Translations under genes and position numbers: made by a program | Shown here: piece by piece, positions 5,276 through 7,621 of the stretch | Position numbering within the stretch: position 1 is the first letter of the stretch | Layout of the letters: each line of letters starts with the position of its first letter | Notes under the pieces: generated by a model | Database searches by the model: none | Told to the model about the DNA's origin: nothing | The model's input: the letters and a program-made list of their open reading frames with translations, nothing else | From: JAMOQA01 sp964420365 | GTDB lineage: Bacteria > Acidobacteriota > Polarisedimenticolia > J045 | Reading direction: 5' to 3' | DNA length: 7,621 nucleotides | NCBI GenBank assembly: GCA_964420365.1 | Contig: CAYQTA010000023.1 | Span: 1 to 7,621 of the forward strand

Positions 5276-7416
5276 GGCCCCTCCTCCCCGTCGAACCGGG
5301 CCCGGAGGGGTTCCACCGGCGGCGGCGCGACCTCCTTGAGCACCGCCCGGCGCCCGTCGAACAGGAGCCGGGAGTACTTCCCGTAGTGGGTCACGCGCCG
5401 GGCCAGGTCGGCCAGGTTGGCCGGCACCAGCGCGTCGAGGAGGGCAAGGGAACCTGCGCCCGGACCGGGATGGTCGATCACGAGGGCGAGCGCCGCCCCC
5501 GGTCCCCGGGCCTCCTGTCCGCCGAGTCCCAGGCGATCCTCGTCGAGGACCAGGGACGCCGGCAGCCGGGGCAGCAGGCGCTCGAGCAGGACGGGGCCGG
5601 GCTTCCCGAGAACCCACACCCGGCGGGCGGACTCCAGTTCGCCGTCGCTCACCTCACGGTCGAGCCGCACCGGGATCCGCCCCCCCGCCAGCCGCTCCGC
5701 GACGGCCCGCTCCGCGTCCAGGGCATCTCCGCCCCGGCCGGTTCCGAGGATGACCAGGTCTGCGTCCCCGGCGAGGAGCCGGGCGAACGTCGCCGGGATC
5801 TCCTCCGGGGCGAGCCGCCGGAAGACGTCGACGTCCGGGTCGATCACCAGCTCCACGGGACGCGCGGAGACCCGCCGCTCGAAGCGGCAGGAGCCGCCCC
5901 GGCTCCAGGAGACCATCCGCTCCCGCCGACCGTCCTCGAGGACGACGTCCGCCGGAACCCGGAGCCTCCAGTCGCCGGTCTCCACCCGGGCCCGGACGAC
6001 CCACCAGGGCCCCCGGCGTTCGGCCCGCGCCTCGACGAGCCGGAGCCGGGGAGCCCCCGGGCGCTCCACCCACTGGGCGAAGAACCACGCGAGGTCGTTG
6101 CGGGTCACGCGCTCGAACGCCTGCCGGATGTCGGCCCAGGAGGCGACCCGGTAGCGATGGGCCCGGTAGAACTCCCGCAACGCCCCCCGGAACGGCTTGT
6201 CCCCCACGATGCGCCGGAGCATGTGGAAGATCATCGCGACCTTGCCGTACCCGAGGGCTCGCGTCCTCCGGTCGGTCCGCTCCCGGAACGAGGCCACCGC
6301 CGGCTCCCCCCGCTCGGGGACGTACTCGGCGTAGTCCCGCAGGATCTGCCGCCGGTACTCCACGTCGCCCCCGGGGCGTTCCTCGCCGGCGTAGGCGTGG
6401 TCGGCCATGTAGACCGTGAGTCCCTCGCACCAGTTCCCGCGGTCCATGTCGACGTACACGCCGTTCCCCCACCAGTCGTGGAGGACCTCGTGCCCCAGGC
6501 TCGTGCGAAGGATGAACGGGAGGCGGATCACCCCCCGCCCGAGGAGGGTGAACGACGGCATCCCGTACCCGGTCGGGAGCACGTGCTCGACGACCCGGAA
6601 GGCGGGCCAGGCGTGGGGCCCGATCTCGTCCTCGTACCGCTCGAGGTAGCGCGCGGTCGCGGCCAGGTAGGACCGCGCGAGGCTCTCCGGGGTGTCCGCG
6701 AGGAACCAGGTCTCCACGGGGACCTTCTTCCCGGCCGGGTGGTGGAGGACGCGGAACGGGGCCGCCACCAGGTCGATTCCCTCGATCGGGTGGAGGGCGT
6801 CCCACGTGCTCGTCCTCCGGTCTCCGTCGACGGTGTCCTCGACGAGTCCCCCCTCCGAGACGACCCGCCAGCGCGCGGGGACCGTGACCCGGGCGGTGAA
6901 GCGCGACAGCTGCTGGTTCCCCGTCGGGTACCAGCCGCCCCGGGCCTCGAGGAAGCTGCCCGCCTCGTCCAGGTACCCGGCCGGCATGCCCGCGATCTCC
7001 TCGTGGCTGAACCGCACGTCCTTCGGGATCGGGCCGGGTTTCGCCCTCCAGCGAACCCGCAGGACCGTCGCCTTCGCGGCTCGGCGGGACGGCCGCAGCA
7101 CCCAGCGGACGAGTTCCGCGTTCCCTCCCGCCTTCCCGGCCCGCTCGAACTCGAGCCTCCGGGCACGGTTCCCGACGAGCGCCTCCATCGCGAGAACCTC
7201 TCCCGCCGGACCGAGGAGCAGCGCGCGGGGGTCGCGCCCCAGCGGACCCTCGAGCTCGAGCCGCGCCGTCCCCTCGAGCAGGCCGCTTCCCGGGTCCAGG
7301 GACACGGTGAGTCCGTGGGCGACGACCCGGAGGGGAGCAGGCGGCGTGGCGGCGAGACCGGGCAGCGCCACCAGCAGGGCGAGACCGGCAACGAGCGGGA
7401 TGGAGCGGCAACGCAT
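5272..7416 (-). CDS. Secreted M1-like zinc metallopeptidase with C-terminal HYGKYS domain
   Basis: A 714-residue protein with a Sec signal peptide (MRCRS, hydrophobic 6-22, likely cut near residue 23), so probably periplasmic or exported. Residues 25-230 resemble the beta-rich N-terminal domain of M1 peptidases (WYPTG at 162-166). The catalytic region has HEVLHDWWGN (H309, E310, H313) and a third ligand E331 in NWCEGL, the M1/gluzincin arrangement. The probable catalytic Tyr is Y390 in GYGKVAMIFHMLR, followed by a helical segment ending DLAWFFAQW. The substrate-binding GxMEN motif is replaced by GYGMPSFTLLG (283-293), and the spacing from H313 to E331 is 17 rather than the usual 18 residues. 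Residues about 540-714 form an extra alpha/beta-like domain with THYGKYSRLLFDG (676-688). Proteolysis is likely but the substrate is unknown. The ATG at 7416 is chosen over an upstream ATG because AGGAGG precedes it by six bases and it begins the signal peptide. Coupled by ATGA to the DUF1841 gene. Confidence 0.9.
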   Translation of the reverse strand: MRCRSIPLVAGLALLVALPGLAATPPAPLRVVAHGLTVSLDPGSGLLEGTARLELEGPLGRDPRALLLGPAGEVLAMEALVGNRARRLEFERAGKAGGNAELVRWVLRPSRRAAKATVLRVRWRAKPGPIPKDVRFSHEEIAGMPAGYLDEAGSFLEARGGWYPTGNQQLSRFTARVTVPARWRVVSEGGLVEDTVDGDRRTSTWDALHPIEGIDLVAAPFRVLHHPAGKKVPVETWFLADTPESLARSYLAATARYLERYEDEIGPHAWPAFRVVEHVLPTGYGMPSFTLLGRGVIRLPFILRTSLGHEVLHDWWGNGVYVDMDRGNWCEGLTVYMADHAYAGEERPGGDVEYRRQILRDYAEYVPERGEPAVASFRERTDRRTRALGYGKVAMIFHMLRRIVGDKPFRGALREFYRAHRYRVASWADIRQAFERVTRNDLAWFFAQWVERPGAPRLRLVEARAERRGPWWVVRARVETGDWRLRVPADVVLEDGRRERMVSWSRGGSCRFERRVSARPVELVIDPDVDVFRRLAPEEIPATFARLLAGDADLVILGTGRGGDALDAERAVAERLAGGRIPVRLDREVSDGELESARRVWVLGKPGPVLLERLLPRLPASLVLDEDRLGLGGQEARGPGAALALVIDHPGPGAGSLALLDALVPANLADLARRVTHYGKYSRLLFDGRRAVLKEVAPPPVEPLRARFDGEEGP

Positions 7417-7422
7417 GGAGGA

Positions 7423-7428
7423 CCTCCT
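7423..7428 (-). promoter_or_regulatory. Ribosome binding site deciding the peptidase start
   Basis: A consensus AGGAGG on the minus strand, six bases before the ATG at 7416. It favours this start over the in-frame ATG at 7569, which would overlap the divergent macro-domain gene and hide the signal peptide. Confidence 0.8.
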
Positions 7429-7447
7429 CGGGAATCCGCGGGATGGC

Positions 7448-7453
7448 ATTCTA
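7448..7453 (-). promoter_or_regulatory. Possible -10 element for the peptidase-DUF1841 unit
   Basis: TAGAAT on the minus strand, one base from TATAAT, is an AT-rich island in the 64-base divergent spacer. Transcription from it would begin about 25 bases before the peptidase ATG. No convincing -35 element is found at the proper distance, so this is tentative. Confidence 0.25.
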
Positions 7454-7454
7454 T

Positions 7455-7468
7455 CCTTCCCCGGAAGG
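7455..7468. repeat. Inverted repeat in the peptidase/macro divergent spacer
   Basis: CCTTCC and GGAAGG separated by two bases make a perfect 6-bp inverted repeat between the two divergent genes. It lies next to the possible peptidase -10 and partly overlaps the macro gene's Shine-Dalgarno (GGGAGG, 7467-7472). It could be an operator or an RNA hairpin. Evidence is the symmetry and location only. Confidence 0.35.
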
Positions 7469-7480
7469 GAGGACCTGCCG

Positions 7481-7621
7481 ATGGAGCGGACGATCGGGAC
7501 GACGCGCCTCGTGCTGGTGCAGGGCGACATCACGGAGCAGGAGGTCGATGCCATCGTCAACGCCGCCAACAGCCGGCTCGCGGGGGGCGGCGGGGTCGAC
7601 GGGGCGATTCACCGCCGGGGA
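7481..7621 (+). CDS. Macro-domain protein (probable O-acetyl-ADP-ribose deacetylase), N-terminal part
   Basis: The first 47 residues of a macro-domain protein, running off the right edge in frame. After a short strand (TRLVLVQGDIT) comes the family signature VDAIVNAANSRLAGGGGVDGAIH (residues 22-44). This includes the Asp of GDIT, the Asn pair of VNAAN and the glycine-rich GGGGVDGAI loop that contacts ADP-ribose. Proteins of this YmdB-like type usually hydrolyse O-acetyl-ADP-ribose or remove mono-ADP-ribose from proteins, in the cytoplasm. The ATG at 7481 has GGGAGG eight bases upstream and gives the usual short N-terminus of stand-alone macro proteins. The gene is divergent from the peptidase gene with 64 bases between them. 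Its true length and any fused domain cannot be seen here. Confidence 0.93.
   Translation, partial: MERTIGTTRLVLVQGDITEQEVDAIVNAANSRLAGGGGVDGAIHRRG

Noticed and set aside
7416..7430. GGAGG followed by CCTCC at the peptidase ribosome site as a sequestering hairpin
   Set aside because: The arms are almost adjacent, leaving no room for a loop.
7441..7460. Sigma-54-like TGGCA element before the macro gene
   Set aside because: There is no GC of the -12 element at the required distance.
7417..7476. Direct repeat GGAGGACCT at 7417-7425 and 7468-7476
   Set aside because: Nine bases, overlapping ribosome-site-like purine runs; easily chance.
7417..7569. Upstream in-frame extension of the peptidase by 51 residues
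   Set aside because: It would overlap the macro-domain gene and bury the signal peptide; AGGAGG before 7416 supports the shorter form.

Overview
The window is very GC-rich DNA (about 70% by eye), densely packed with bacterial genes. It holds seven protein-coding genes, two of them cut by the window edges, and no RNA gene, insertion sequence or CRISPR array that I can see. The largest non-coding gap is about 137 bases (3240-3376). The gene types suggest a motile, free-living, high-GC Gram-negative bacterium: a CheA without a normal CheY-binding P2 domain, a dCache-type transducer, a DUF1841 protein and a secreted M1-like peptidase with an HYGKYS tail. A deltaproteobacterial (Desulfobacterota/Myxococcota) or Acidobacteria-like lineage would fit, but this is a low-confidence inference from gene content.

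Region 1 (1-3239, minus strand) is a chemotaxis operon transcribed right to left: cheA, cheW, then the start of a membrane sensor, most likely a methyl-accepting chemotaxis protein. Spacers are 47 and 40 bases, each gene has a good Shine-Dalgarno, and each spacer carries a small perfect GC-rich stem-loop. Upstream of cheA lies an exact flagellar sigma-28 -10 element (GCCGATAA) with a TCAAG -35-like element 15 bases further up. This suggests the operon is co-expressed with late flagellar genes. The sensor would signal through CheW to CheA autophosphorylation; no cheY, cheR or cheB is in view.

Region 2 (3377-4849, plus strand) is one gene, divergent from cheA, for an unrecognised protein with about five N-terminal membrane helices and a Pro/Gly-rich C-terminal half. 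That half contains two stretches reminiscent of ExbD/TolR.

Region 3 (4850-7416, minus strand) is a two-gene unit: a secreted M1-like zinc peptidase followed by a DUF1841 protein, coupled by an ATGA overlap. The DUF1841 stop codon abuts the stop codon of the region 2 gene, so both stops lie within the palindrome TGATCA and no terminator separates them.

Region 4 (7481-7621, plus strand) is the start of a macro-domain protein of the O-acetyl-ADP-ribose deacetylase type, divergent from the peptidase gene across a 64-base spacer with an inverted repeat.

The best candidates for something new are the MshEN-like segment in CheA, the unrecognised membrane protein, the variant active site and C-terminal domain of the M1-like peptidase coupled to a His-rich DUF1841 protein, and the sigma-28 promoter call.
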